From Alcanivorax sp. (GTDB lineage Bacteria; Pseudomonadota; Gammaproteobacteria; Pseudomonadales; Alcanivoracaceae), in assembly GCA_022565695.1 (NCBI GenBank), contig JAIUME010000003.1, forward strand, positions 124,001-188,000: a stretch of 64,000 bases of DNA, written 5' to 3'. Positions 45,967 through 54,477 of the stretch are shown one piece after another. How positions within the stretch are numbered: position 1 is the stretch's first letter; each line of letters opens with the position of its first letter. The position numbers were made by a program, and so were the translations under genes. The notes beneath the pieces were generated by a model. The model worked only from the letters and a program-made list of their open reading frames with translations. It was not told where the DNA came from and made no database searches.

Positions 45967-47386
45967 CTTGTTCCAGTTCCAGCAGGAAGCCATCGCGGCG
46001 GGCAAAATAGTGCTCGCCCGTGATGGCTTCAGTGGTTTCGATGCGCAGCCGGAACCCGGCCGCAGCGTGGTCGGCGCTGCCCAACTCAATGATGTGGCTG
46101 AGGGCAAGCAGGTCGCGCGCGTTGTTGATCGGTAGATCGCGGTTATCGATGCGGCGGCTGGCGCCGAGGGCATTACGCAGGTAATCGCGCAGGGCGCTGC
46201 CATTGATATTGAAGGCGTTGTCCATCAGCTGCTGGATCGCCAGTTCGCGCAGCGTCTCTGGTTCCGGGTCATCCAGCGTTGTCACGAGACTCTGTATTAC
46301 ACGTTGTGCGCGTTGCTCCCGCAGCCGCACCTGGGCGGGGTCGACCCATGCCAGGTTCAGGCTGGCCATGGCATCGCCCGCTTTTGTCAGCCGCTGAGAA
46401 AAGGCCGCTTCATCGAGTTCTGCCAGTTCCCGGCACAGGCCCACAATGTCATTGTGCTTCTGGTTATGCAGGTAGCTGAGCTGACGCATGATGATATCGG
46501 CGCGGCGTACGAAGCCCTGCAGCGTACGCCGCAGGGCCGGCAGCATGATTTCGGCTGCATTGCGCATTCGCGTCTCAATGCTATCGAGAATCTGCATCAG
46601 CACCGACACCTCGGCGCTCACAATCAGATCTGGCGCCAGTCGGCGTAAATCTTTCTCCGCGTTGGCTTTCCAGTGCTTTGGTTGATGCTTGATCTGGTCA
46701 ATGGTGTTCTGGATCAGGTCGCGGTGCTTTTCCACGCTATCCGCTGACATGCGAATCGCCACATCGGGTTGGAAGCGCTTTTCCATGAACTCGAAGAACT
46801 GGTCGCTGGCCTGTTGTACCAGCTGCTGTGATTCCACCTCACGCACCAGCTCGCGTTTGCGCTCTTCCAGCTCGGCGATGATGTCGGTGAAGTCGGCGAT
46901 GATGCGTTCGGAGTGCTCATGGGCATCCAGCAGGTCGTATACCTCGCCGCGGTCGACAAAGGCGGCCAGGCCGTTGAGCGTGTTACGGGTGTTGCGATGG
47001 CGGGTGCGTACGCTACGGCCGTCTATCTCTGCCAGGGTCTGGGTAAACAGTCGGCCAGTGCGGCTGAACGGGTAGGTGGACTGGAAGGAGGCTTCGTCCT
47101 TGTCGCGCTTTAGCCAGCCGTGCTCTACCAGCGTGTTGAGGATCCAGGTGGCCTGCTCCCGGTTGTTCTGGAAGCGCCCTGCATCATCGTCACCCTCCAG
47201 CAGGGGCGCGCGCTCCAGCGCCTCGATAAAGGCATCCAGCACCTGATCTCGCTTGAGCGACTCCCCATAGTCCGCTTTGGCGCTGTACAGCTTTTCGTGC
47301 AGCAACCGTAGGCACTCGGCAACCTGCTCACGGTACTTTCCGGTTAGGGGCTTGAAGAACTGGATTCGATCGTCCCTGAAAAACAT
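45941..47386 (-). CDS. jetA: Wadjet kleisin subunit JetA
   Basis: It has 481 residues from ATG 47386. The N-terminus MFFRDDRIQFFKPLTGKYREQVAECLRLLHEKLYS is the family's winged-helix start. A long helical region (about 150-330; for example FTDIIAELEERKRELVREVESQQLVQQASDQFFEFMEKRF) and a C-terminal winged helix complete the MukF-like kleisin. JetA bridges the JetC heads and JetB. I cannot separate the DUF3375 branch from the DUF5716-like branch by eye, so the Wadjet type is left open. It is the first gene of jetABCD, which begins about 150 nt downstream of a tRNA gene. Confidence 0.9.
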   Translation of the reverse strand: MFFRDDRIQFFKPLTGKYREQVAECLRLLHEKLYSAKADYGESLKRDQVLDAFIEALERAPLLEGDDDAGRFQNNREQATWILNTLVEHGWLKRDKDEASFQSTYPFSRTGRLFTQTLAEIDGRSVRTRHRNTRNTLNGLAAFVDRGEVYDLLDAHEHSERIIADFTDIIAELEERKRELVREVESQQLVQQASDQFFEFMEKRFQPDVAIRMSADSVEKHRDLIQNTIDQIKHQPKHWKANAEKDLRRLAPDLIVSAEVSVLMQILDSIETRMRNAAEIMLPALRRTLQGFVRRADIIMRQLSYLHNQKHNDIVGLCRELAELDEAAFSQRLTKAGDAMASLNLAWVDPAQVRLREQRAQRVIQSLVTTLDDPEPETLRELAIQQLMDNAFNINGSALRDYLRNALGASRRIDNRDLPINNARDLLALSHIIELGSADHAAAGFRLRIETTEAITGEHYFARRDGFLLELEQDDTANRPE

Positions 47387-47495
47387 GGCTGCCGCTATTT
47401 AACTTATTGATGCAGCAATTAAAACAGGTCGGAGGCGGCCATCCAAGCACCGTAACCAGATCAGGGCTGCCCGTCATTGAAGGGCAAACGGGAAT

Positions 47496-47516
47496 GACTT
47501 GCAGCAGCTGCAAGTC
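47496..47516. repeat. 21-nt palindrome between tRNA-Thr and jetA
   Basis: GACTTGCAG (47496-47504) and CTGCAAGTC (47508-47516) form a perfect 9-bp stem with loop CAG. It lies 19 nt beyond the CCA end of the tRNA on the minus strand. No T-run follows, so it could be a processing or transcription-control element, or an insertion-end relic. Confidence 0.5.
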
Positions 47517-47534
47517 CGAGTTGCTGATAAATGA

Positions 47535-47610
<76 letters not shown>

Positions 47611-47770
47611 ATGGCGCGGGAGTTTAATGCTGCGGGCCGACAGCATCAATAGCCAGGTGCCCATTGTAGACGTACGAGCGTACCAATCACCAACATAACA
47701 GCAACAGAGTGCGATTGAGCCAGCCGGCGTGATGCGGATACTCGTAGCAAACAACAACGGGATTCCGGTC

Positions 47771-49486
47771 ATGCGCTATACCCCCATGCTGAGTGCTCTG
47801 ATGCTCTCGATACTGCTTTTGTCCGCCTGCGGCGGCAGCAGTAGTGACAACCTTTCCACAGCGCCGTCAGATGAAGGGCCGCGCACCGACACCCCGGATC
47901 AGCCCGGCGAGAATGATGAGGGCGGAGAGGGAGCCCCGCCTGATGAAGAGGCGGGGCAGGCGTCCGGGCCTGCGTTCCCCTCTCCCGAGTGGTATGCCCG
48001 CGAACTGGAGAATTACGCCCGGGTGCTGGAAGCACCGATCGAGCAGGTCAGCAGCCCGGCCTTCATGCTGCGCTGGACCAGCCAGAGCGTGGCGAATGCG
48101 GCCAGTTATGCGGCGCGTGCGGGGGAGGACAACAGCTGGTTGCTGGGTGGGGTGACGACGCTGCTTGGCAGTCTGGTGAATCAGCTCACGGATCCGTTTT
48201 CCGAGCCGGAGGCGCTGTTCACACTGGTGCAGGACACGCTCACCGATACGATAGGGCAGTTGCAGGAAAATCCGATGGCGGCGCTGGCGCTGGTGGGCAA
48301 TACCCCGGTGACGCCATTGTGCACAAGCTGGGCGGCGCAGTGCGCCGGTGATCCGTTCCGGTATCCGGGTGCGGACAGCTTTTACGGCACGGTCGGCGAG
48401 GTGCAACCGGTGGTGTTCTATGATCGGGAGTGTGCCCGCTTGAGTGGCCGCGTCTGGCGGCCAGCCGGGTTGCCTGATGGCGCGGTGGTGCCGGGTGTGG
48501 TGATCCAGAACGGGTCGGTGCAGGCCCCGGAGACGCTCTACTGGTGGGCCGCCCAGATGCTGGTGGAAAACGGCTATGCCGTACTGACCTTTGACCCGCG
48601 CGGGCAGGGGCGTTCGGATATGCAGACGCCTCAGGGTGTCCAGGGCAGCAACTTCAATCCCGCTGTCTTTTGGGAAGGGCTAGTGGATGCCATCGACTTT
48701 TTCCGTTCCTCGCCGGCACAACCCTATCCGCACAACGAGACCTGTCAGGGCACGCAGCCAACGCCCGTGACGGCTTTCAATCCTTACTTCGGTGATATTG
48801 ATCCCGAGCGTCTGGGTATTGCCGGGCACTCCCTGGGGGCTGTGGGGGTTTCCATTGTCCAGGGTATGGGCGCGGAAGGCGCGGCGCCGTGGGATGGCCA
48901 GCTCGATAACCATAACCCGGTGACTGTTGCCGTGGCCTGGGACGGCGCTATAGCGCCGGCCGTGGAGGGAGAGGGCTCTGGCGGCGGCAGTAGCCCGATC
49001 GGGCTGGTATTCGGGTTGCTGGGGGACGATGCCCCGCGCCCGGCCTTTGCGCCGCGGGTGCCGATGATGATTCAGGATTCAGAGTACGGGCTGACCCCGG
49101 TGCCGTTCGCCCAGCCGCCGGAGCCGCGCAGCCAGCTCGGGCCGTTCGAGGCGTGGCAGCGTGCGGGCGTGCCCAGCATGTCGTTTACCATTCAGGGCAG
49201 TTCCCATTATGAGTGGTCATTGTTGCCCAGCTTCCCGACCAGCTCCTGGTGCCCACAGGTGGTGGACGGTCGCTGTCAGGGTGGGTGGGGGTTGCCCATG
49301 GCGCAGCATTACTCGCTGGCTTGGCTGGATCGCTATCTGAAGCTGCCGGGGGAGGTCGGGTTCGACACGGCGGACCAGCGATTACTGGCGGATGAGGACT
49401 GGCAGGCGCGCCTGAGTTTCTACTTTGAGGCTGATCGGGATTTCGTGACCCGTGATGGCATCCGGATAATCGGGTTGAGCCGCTGA
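47771..49486 (+). CDS. Alpha/beta-hydrolase lipoprotein
   Basis: It has 571 residues from ATG 47771; a longer frame to 47729 lacks a signal at its start. The signal ends in LLLSACGGSSS. After an acidic linker (GENDEGGEGAPPDEE), a helical pre-domain (about 60-190) precedes an alpha/beta hydrolase fold from about residue 205, with the oxyanion region VVIQNGS, DPRGQGRSD and the nucleophile elbow GIAGHSLGAVGVS (about 350-362). The candidate catalytic His lies in the C-terminal SSHYEWSLLPSFP. A surface or periplasmic esterase/lipase-like enzyme is probable; substrate unknown. It is convergent with the fetB gene 13 nt away. Confidence 0.85.
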   Translation: MRYTPMLSALMLSILLLSACGGSSSDNLSTAPSDEGPRTDTPDQPGENDEGGEGAPPDEEAGQASGPAFPSPEWYARELENYARVLEAPIEQVSSPAFMLRWTSQSVANAASYAARAGEDNSWLLGGVTTLLGSLVNQLTDPFSEPEALFTLVQDTLTDTIGQLQENPMAALALVGNTPVTPLCTSWAAQCAGDPFRYPGADSFYGTVGEVQPVVFYDRECARLSGRVWRPAGLPDGAVVPGVVIQNGSVQAPETLYWWAAQMLVENGYAVLTFDPRGQGRSDMQTPQGVQGSNFNPAVFWEGLVDAIDFFRSSPAQPYPHNETCQGTQPTPVTAFNPYFGDIDPERLGIAGHSLGAVGVSIVQGMGAEGAAPWDGQLDNHNPVTVAVAWDGAIAPAVEGEGSGGGSSPIGLVFGLLGDDAPRPAFAPRVPMMIQDSEYGLTPVPFAQPPEPRSQLGPFEAWQRAGVPSMSFTIQGSSHYEWSLLPSFPTSSWCPQVVDGRCQGGWGLPMAQHYSLAWLDRYLKLPGEVGFDTADQRLLADEDWQARLSFYFEADRDFVTRDGIRIIGLSR

Positions 49487-49499
49487 AGCAAAACGAGGC

Positions 49500-50300
49500 T
49501 CAGTGCATGCGACGGATACGATCCATGCGCAGGCGCTCCCTTTGATCGAACAGACGCCGGCTGCCGGACAGGACGGCGGCCATGGTGCCAAAGCCGGTGC
49601 CGACGCAGATGGTGAACATGATCAGGATCTGGTATTTCACCGCCAGTGCGGGCGGGCTGCCCGCCAGGATCTGCCCGGTCATCATGCCGGGCAGGCTGAC
49701 AATGCCCGCTGCCGCCATGGCATTGATGGTGGGAATCATGCCGCCGCGCATGGCTTCCCGGCGAATGTCACCAATCGCTTCCTGCCATGGCTGCCCGAGC
49801 ATCAGGCGGTTTTCGATCAGCGCCCGCTGGCGCCAGACGGATTCGGTCAGTCGATCCAGCCCCAGTGCCACGCCGGTCATGGTGTTGCCCAGCATCATGC
49901 CGAGCAGGGGAATGGCATATTGCGGTGTGTACCAGGGATCGGGGCCGATGATTACCAGCAGCGTCAGCAGGGTCACGGCAAAAGACGAGACAAACATGGA
50001 CAGGGTGCCAATACCGAATGCCCAGCCGCCACTGAGCCGGTAACGCTGACGCGCCATCACTTCTCGCCCGGCCAGCAGCAACATGATCACGGCCATCAAG
50101 GCGACCCAGTGCAGCCGCGCAACGGAAAACAATGCCTCGAGCACCAGGCCGATCAGGCTCAGCTGTATGGCGGTGCGCGCCGCTGCGATAAGCAGGCTTT
50201 TCCCCAGGCCCAGACGCGCATACCAGGTGCAGGCAGCGAGCAGGACGACCAGCATGGCGGCCATGCCGAGTTGCCAGATATTCAGATCAATGACGGTCAC
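49500..50300 (-). CDS. fetB: FetB-type ABC permease (UPF0014)
   Basis: It has 266 residues with about seven transmembrane helices (for example LGMAAMLVVLLAACTWYA, WVALMAVIMLLLA, MFVSSFAVTLLTLLVII, YQILIMFTICVGTGFGTMAAVL). The motif GMMLGNTMTGVALGLDRL is diagnostic of the family. With FetA it exports iron and lessens oxidative stress in E. coli. The start overlaps the fetA stop by ATGA. Confidence 0.9.
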   Translation of the reverse strand: MTVIDLNIWQLGMAAMLVVLLAACTWYARLGLGKSLLIAAARTAIQLSLIGLVLEALFSVARLHWVALMAVIMLLLAGREVMARQRYRLSGGWAFGIGTLSMFVSSFAVTLLTLLVIIGPDPWYTPQYAIPLLGMMLGNTMTGVALGLDRLTESVWRQRALIENRLMLGQPWQEAIGDIRREAMRGGMIPTINAMAAAGIVSLPGMMTGQILAGSPPALAVKYQILIMFTICVGTGFGTMAAVLSGSRRLFDQRERLRMDRIRRMH

Positions 50301-50959
50301 GGTTGCTGCACCAGTCGGTGGCCTTCAATGTGCATGTGCCGGTCCGCCACGCGGGCGATCTGCGCCGGGTCGTGGGCCACCCAGAGTGTCGGCAGGGCGT
50401 GGTAACGAACGGTGTCTTGCAGCCACTGCTCGGTGCGCAGTGTGGTGTCGCCATCAAGATTGGCGGTGGGTTCGTCGAGCAGCAGGGCGCCGGGCCTGTG
50501 GCTGATGGCGCGCAGCAGGGCCAGGCGTTGTTTCTCACCGGAGGAGAGACGGCTTACCTGCCAGTGCAGTGTGTCCGGGGCAAAGCCGAGTGCTGTCAGT
50601 GCTTGCTGTAGTGCCTGCTCGTCCATGGCGGGGCCAAGATGCTCCGCTACGGTATCGTGCCACCATTGCGTTTCTGCCGGCACCAGCATGACTTCTCGAC
50701 GCCAGCTGTGGCCCGGCATCTTGCCCTGAATGTGATCGCCGAGATGTATCTCACCGCCGTGGGGATCCAGATCAGCGATGGCACGCAACAGGCGCGACTT
50801 GCCGGAGCCGGAGGTGCCGGAAAGGCAGAGTATTTCGCCCGCAGCGATGTGTGCGGTGACCTGGGTGAGAGTGCCGATGGCTACGTCCTGCAGATGCAGT
50901 GCGGCGCTACCGGACAATGAGGATGAGCGCGCCGCTGTATCGGGCAAGGTGCTGGGCAT
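50297..50959 (-). CDS. fetA: FetA-type ABC ATPase
   Basis: It has 220 residues from ATG 50959; the longer frame to 51058 begins without family sequence. Walker A is LSGTSGSGKSRLL (about 41-53), signature LSSGEKQRLALLRAI (about 136-150), Walker B ALLLDEPTANLD. It is small, like other FetA proteins (about 225), with no transmembrane part. The pair with fetB makes a complete exporter. Substrate here could be iron or another transition metal. Confidence 0.9.
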   Translation of the reverse strand: MPSTLPDTAARSSSLSGSAALHLQDVAIGTLTQVTAHIAAGEILCLSGTSGSGKSRLLRAIADLDPHGGEIHLGDHIQGKMPGHSWRREVMLVPAETQWWHDTVAEHLGPAMDEQALQQALTALGFAPDTLHWQVSRLSSGEKQRLALLRAISHRPGALLLDEPTANLDGDTTLRTEQWLQDTVRYHALPTLWVAHDPAQIARVADRHMHIEGHRLVQQP

Positions 50960-51057
50960 GAGCGCGGCAGGCCAAGTAGTGAATTCACACCATTGTAGGC
51001 TGCGACGGCTCACGGTGCGATAGCCGGGGCGGTCAGCGACCGCTCCGAACTGCCGCA

Positions 51058-51423
51058 TCAGTCATGCAGGGTGTAGTAAAGCTTGTTGCCGTCGCGACAG
51101 GTCATGCAGCAGTTGTCGCAGCCGAATGCATCATCCTTGCCGACGCCCCAGTACTCCCTCGAGTTGTGTTCGACCCAGGCGCCATAGCAGATCTGTTCCG
51201 TGCTGCGGCAGTGCAGACCGAAACGGTGCTGTTCGTAATCGCGGATCACGTAGGCCTGGCCACCGCCAGGCCAGGCGGCGTTGCGGTGCTGGGAATAGAA
51301 CTCCACCAGCACCGGGCTGCTGGACTGGCTGGTGATATAGAACTCGACGTCTTCGTAGGTGTTGGGCAATGGGGTGGCACAGGCCGTGAGGGCGAGGGCG
51401 ACAAACAGCAGGGCAAGGCGCAT
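51058..51423 (-). CDS. Small Cys-rich lipoprotein, 121 aa
   Basis: The signal ends in LALTACATP (lipidated Cys15). The mature part is beta-rich, then has a cysteine cluster CDNCCMTC (CxxCCxxC) near residue 103 after a separate CRSTEQIC pair. The cluster could bind a metal or form disulphides. It lies beside the fetAB exporter with a 98-nt gap, but a link is inference. I do not recognise the family. Confidence 0.7.
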   Translation of the reverse strand: MRLALLFVALALTACATPLPNTYEDVEFYITSQSSSPVLVEFYSQHRNAAWPGGGQAYVIRDYEQHRFGLHCRSTEQICYGAWVEHNSREYWGVGKDDAFGCDNCCMTCRDGNKLYYTLHD

Positions 51424-51493
51424 GGCAAACGGCTCCGGGTGGCAGGCGCTCAGATAATAATCCGGGATCAGAGCGCCGCGCCAGTACCGCTAA

Positions 51494-53005
51494 TCAGGCC
51501 TGTTTCACCCCGGCCAGTTTGCGCGCATGCCACTTCTTGTCCTCGACATTCATGCCACGCATGATCTGGATGCGTTGGGCCTGGGGGCTGCCCGCACCGT
51601 GCATGGATTCGGTCAGGTAGCCTACTGCATTGCGGCCCAGGGTCATGTTCTCGATCAGGCGCAGGATGCGCACGCGGTCTTCCACGGCAATATCATCGCG
51701 GCCCTTGAGAAACTTCTTGATGATGCCGCCCACCGCGTCGGAATTCATGTCCTGCTCGCTGGGCATGGTCACCATCAGGCCACCGGCCAGATCCTGTGCC
51801 AGGCGGGATATTTCATAGGGGAAGCGGGTGACATTGTGCTTGCACACATTGCTCAGCATGGCGTCGTTCATGAAGATGCCGCTGGGTAATTTCTTCGCTT
51901 CGTGAGAGCTGGCGATGCCGGAGGAGAAAATGGTTTCGTTGAGGTGCACCATTTCCACCAGCTTGTCGCGAATGTGGCTGACCTTGTCCAGGCCGTTGTA
52001 CTCGGCAATGGACGCCGCAGCGCCCACCAGCACATCGCCCAGGCCGGTCTTGCAGACGTAAGAGGCGCGGTGATAGGCGGTAAAGCGCGCCACCATGTCC
52101 TGGGCGAATTCGTATTCGCCATCCATCAGCACGTGTTCCCACGGGATGAATACGTCATCGAAATACACCAGCACTTCCTGGCCACCGTATTCGGCGTTGC
52201 CCTGGTCGATGTTGCCTTCTTCCATAGCGCGGGTGTCGCAGGACTGGCGGCCATAGATATAGGTGATGCCCTCGGCGTCACCGGGAATCATGCCGACCAC
52301 GGCATAGTTCTTGTCTTCTTCGGTAAGGTTCATGGTCGGCATCACGCAGATCCAGTGCTGGTTCCAGCCGCCGGTCATATGTGCCTTGGCACCGCGCACG
52401 AAAATGCCTTTTTCATTGCGCCCGGAAACATGCATGAACATGTCCGGGTCGGCCTGTTCGTGGGGGCGTTTGGAGCGATCGCCTTTCGGGTCGGTCATGC
52501 CCGCAGCGATAAGAATATTCTTGCGCTGGGCTTCTTTCAGAAAATCGAGATAGCGCTGGTGGTAGTCGGTGCCATGCTTCTCGTCGATCTCATAGGTGAT
52601 CGAATGCAGCACGGAAATGGTGTCCAGCCCGGTGCAACGCTGGAAACAGGTGCCGGTAATCTGGCCCATGCGACGCTGCATGCGATTCTTCATGACCAGA
52701 TCGTCCGGCGACTCGACGATGTGCAGGAAGCGGTTGACCTGGGCATTGATCAGCGGCGACCAGGCGGTGGCCAGCTCCGGGTCTTCGATGGCCAGATCAT
52801 AGCTGGCGCGCAGGGCGTTGATGGACGGTTTGATGATCGGGTGATCAGCGGGCTCTTCGATGCGCTCGCCGAACAGATACAGGTCAGTGCCCCGATTGCG
52901 CAGGCTGGCCAGATACTCGTCGCCGTTGGTGATAGTGGGGAAGCGCGCCCAACGTTCGGCAGCACTTTCCTGTCTACGATCCTTGATCGGCGGCACGGCA
53001 TTCAT
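51494..53005 (-). CDS. 4-hydroxybutyryl-CoA dehydratase / HpaB-type flavoprotein
   Basis: It has 503 residues from ATG 53005, with AAGGAGAGG 5 nt upstream. The sequence belongs to the HpaB/AbfD superfamily (acyl-CoA-dehydrogenase-like flavin fold). C120 and C124 in TGTCFQRC, H312 in AYHRASYVC and C318 match the [4Fe-4S] ligands of 4-hydroxybutyryl-CoA dehydratase/vinylacetyl-CoA isomerase, although H and C are 6 rather than 7 apart. That points to a CoA-ester dehydratase rather than a hydroxylase. It is followed upstream, on the same strand, by a CoA-racemase gene. Substrate unknown. Confidence 0.8.
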   Translation of the reverse strand: MNAVPPIKDRRQESAAERWARFPTITNGDEYLASLRNRGTDLYLFGERIEEPADHPIIKPSINALRASYDLAIEDPELATAWSPLINAQVNRFLHIVESPDDLVMKNRMQRRMGQITGTCFQRCTGLDTISVLHSITYEIDEKHGTDYHQRYLDFLKEAQRKNILIAAGMTDPKGDRSKRPHEQADPDMFMHVSGRNEKGIFVRGAKAHMTGGWNQHWICVMPTMNLTEEDKNYAVVGMIPGDAEGITYIYGRQSCDTRAMEEGNIDQGNAEYGGQEVLVYFDDVFIPWEHVLMDGEYEFAQDMVARFTAYHRASYVCKTGLGDVLVGAAASIAEYNGLDKVSHIRDKLVEMVHLNETIFSSGIASSHEAKKLPSGIFMNDAMLSNVCKHNVTRFPYEISRLAQDLAGGLMVTMPSEQDMNSDAVGGIIKKFLKGRDDIAVEDRVRILRLIENMTLGRNAVGYLTESMHGAGSPQAQRIQIMRGMNVEDKKWHARKLAGVKQA

Positions 53006-53103
53006 GGTCCTCTCCTTGCGCTTTTTTGTATACATGGGTGACTCGTTGGTCATCGGTCCATGTTAGAGGTTGGGTGCGGAAAGGCAATGACACGGCTGTA
53101 CAG

Positions 53104-53164
53104 CCCGGGTGGACACTAACGTCAAGAGGGCGCCAAAGAAGGCGCCAAAGAGTGTCCACCCGGG
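53104..53164. repeat. 14-bp perfect inverted repeat with internal direct repeat, between racemase and dehydratase genes
   Basis: CCCGGGTGGACACT (53104-53117) and AGTGTCCACCCGGG (53151-53164) are exact reverse complements. The 33-nt spacer contains GGCGCCAAAGA twice (53129-53139, 53141-53151), each with the palindrome GGCGCC. It lies directly after the stop of the racemase gene. It could be a terminator, an attenuator or a repeat-family element. Confidence 0.75.
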
Positions 53165-53176
53165 CAGTTGTTTGCG

Positions 53177-54319
53177 TTACAGCTGGGAGGCTGCGCCGCT
53201 GCTGAGCAGTGCCTCGATATCGGCCTCGCTGAAACCCGCATCGCTGAGGACGGCACGTGTGTCGGTGCCGGGTTTGCGGGCGGGCTGGGGTGTGGCGCTG
53301 GCGGTGCGGGAGAAGCGGGGGGTCGGCGCATGCTGGGTCATGCCATCAACGCTGACAAAGCTCTGCCGTGCCTGGTTGTGGGCATGGGCTGGTGCTTCCT
53401 CAAGGTCCAGCACCGGCGCAAAGCAGATGTCGGTGCCTTCCATGATCTCGCACCACTGCGCCCGGGTCTTCTGCATGAAAACGCGTTCCAGGGCCTGCTT
53501 TTGATCTGGCCATTGTGCGGGGTTCATCTGTACGCCAAAGACAGCCGGGTCCAGCTCAGCCTTTTCCAGTAGCAGCGCGTAGAACTGCGGCTCGATGCTG
53601 CCCACAGAAATATAACCGCCGTCTGCCGTTTCATAGACCTCATAGAAGTGCGCACCGGTGTCGAGCATATGGCCGCCGCGGCCGTTGCTGAACATGCCGC
53701 GCCCTTGCAGCCCGTAAAACATGGCCATCAGTGCGGCGGCGCCTTCCACCATGGCGCAGTCGATGACCTGTCCCTTGCCGGAGCGGCTGCTTTCCAGCAG
53801 CGCGCAGACCATGCCGAACGCCAGCATCATGCCGCCGCCACCGAAATCGCCCACCAGGTTCAGCGGCGGTACGGGTTTGTCGCCCTTGCGACCCATGGCA
53901 TGCAGGGCGCCGGAGAGCGCGATGTAATTGATGTCATGCCCTGCGGCGCTGGCCAGCGGGCCGGTCTGTCCCCAGCCGGTCATGCGGCCGTAGACCAGTT
54001 TTTCGTTACGCGCCATACAGGCGTCGGGGCCAATGCCGAGGCGCTCGGTCACGCCGGGGCGAAAGCCCTCGAACAGACCATCGGCGCTTTCGCACAGTTT
54101 CAGTAGCGCAGATACGCCTTCTGGTGATTTCAGATTCAGTGCGATGCTGCGACGATTCCGGAACAGCACGTCATGGCCGATCTCGGCTACCGGGTTGCCA
54201 CCGGGGCGGTCGACACGAATGACCTCCGCGCCCATGTCCGCGAGCATCATGCCGCAGAAGGGGCCGGGGCCGATGCCGGAGAGTTCGATGATGCGCAGGC
54301 CAGCAAGAGGTCCGCTCAT
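53177..54319 (-). CDS. AMACR/CaiB-family CoA racemase or CoA transferase
   Basis: It has 380 residues from ATG 54319, with GAGGA 9 nt upstream. Sequence order matches alpha-methylacyl-CoA racemase: SGPLAGLRIIELSGIGPGPFC, GHDINYIALSGAL with H128, VGDFGGGGMM with D158, and SIEPQFY with E243, the three catalytic residues known from the mycobacterial enzyme. It would interconvert (R)- and (S)-2-methylacyl-CoA in branched fatty-acid or steroid side-chain breakdown. The dehydratase-type gene follows on the same strand after a 171-nt gap. Confidence 0.9.
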   Translation of the reverse strand: MSGPLAGLRIIELSGIGPGPFCGMMLADMGAEVIRVDRPGGNPVAEIGHDVLFRNRRSIALNLKSPEGVSALLKLCESADGLFEGFRPGVTERLGIGPDACMARNEKLVYGRMTGWGQTGPLASAAGHDINYIALSGALHAMGRKGDKPVPPLNLVGDFGGGGMMLAFGMVCALLESSRSGKGQVIDCAMVEGAAALMAMFYGLQGRGMFSNGRGGHMLDTGAHFYEVYETADGGYISVGSIEPQFYALLLEKAELDPAVFGVQMNPAQWPDQKQALERVFMQKTRAQWCEIMEGTDICFAPVLDLEEAPAHAHNQARQSFVSVDGMTQHAPTPRFSRTASATPQPARKPGTDTRAVLSDAGFSEADIEALLSSGAASQL

Positions 54320-54477
54320 GGTTTGTGTCCTCATTTCGCAAGTGGTTGCAGCGTGAACGCCAGCACAGGAAAGCCAGCCACACTAGCTGACCCTTTGGTC
54401 ACGCTCAAGTGTCGTGGTCGGGAGGACGGGCTTGCGTCGGAGCGCGAGCAAGCAGGTAAACAGGCTGACGGGGGTAC

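Noticed and set aside
45967-46203. Longer jetB reading frame starting at 46203
   Set aside because: The extra 79 residues read antifold sequence out of frame with jetA coding DNA; the DUF4194-type sequence begins only at 45966.
52311-53041. Overlapping plus-strand frames opposite the HpaB-type gene
   Set aside because: They mirror high GC-third-position coding on the minus strand and have no recognised domain or start signal.
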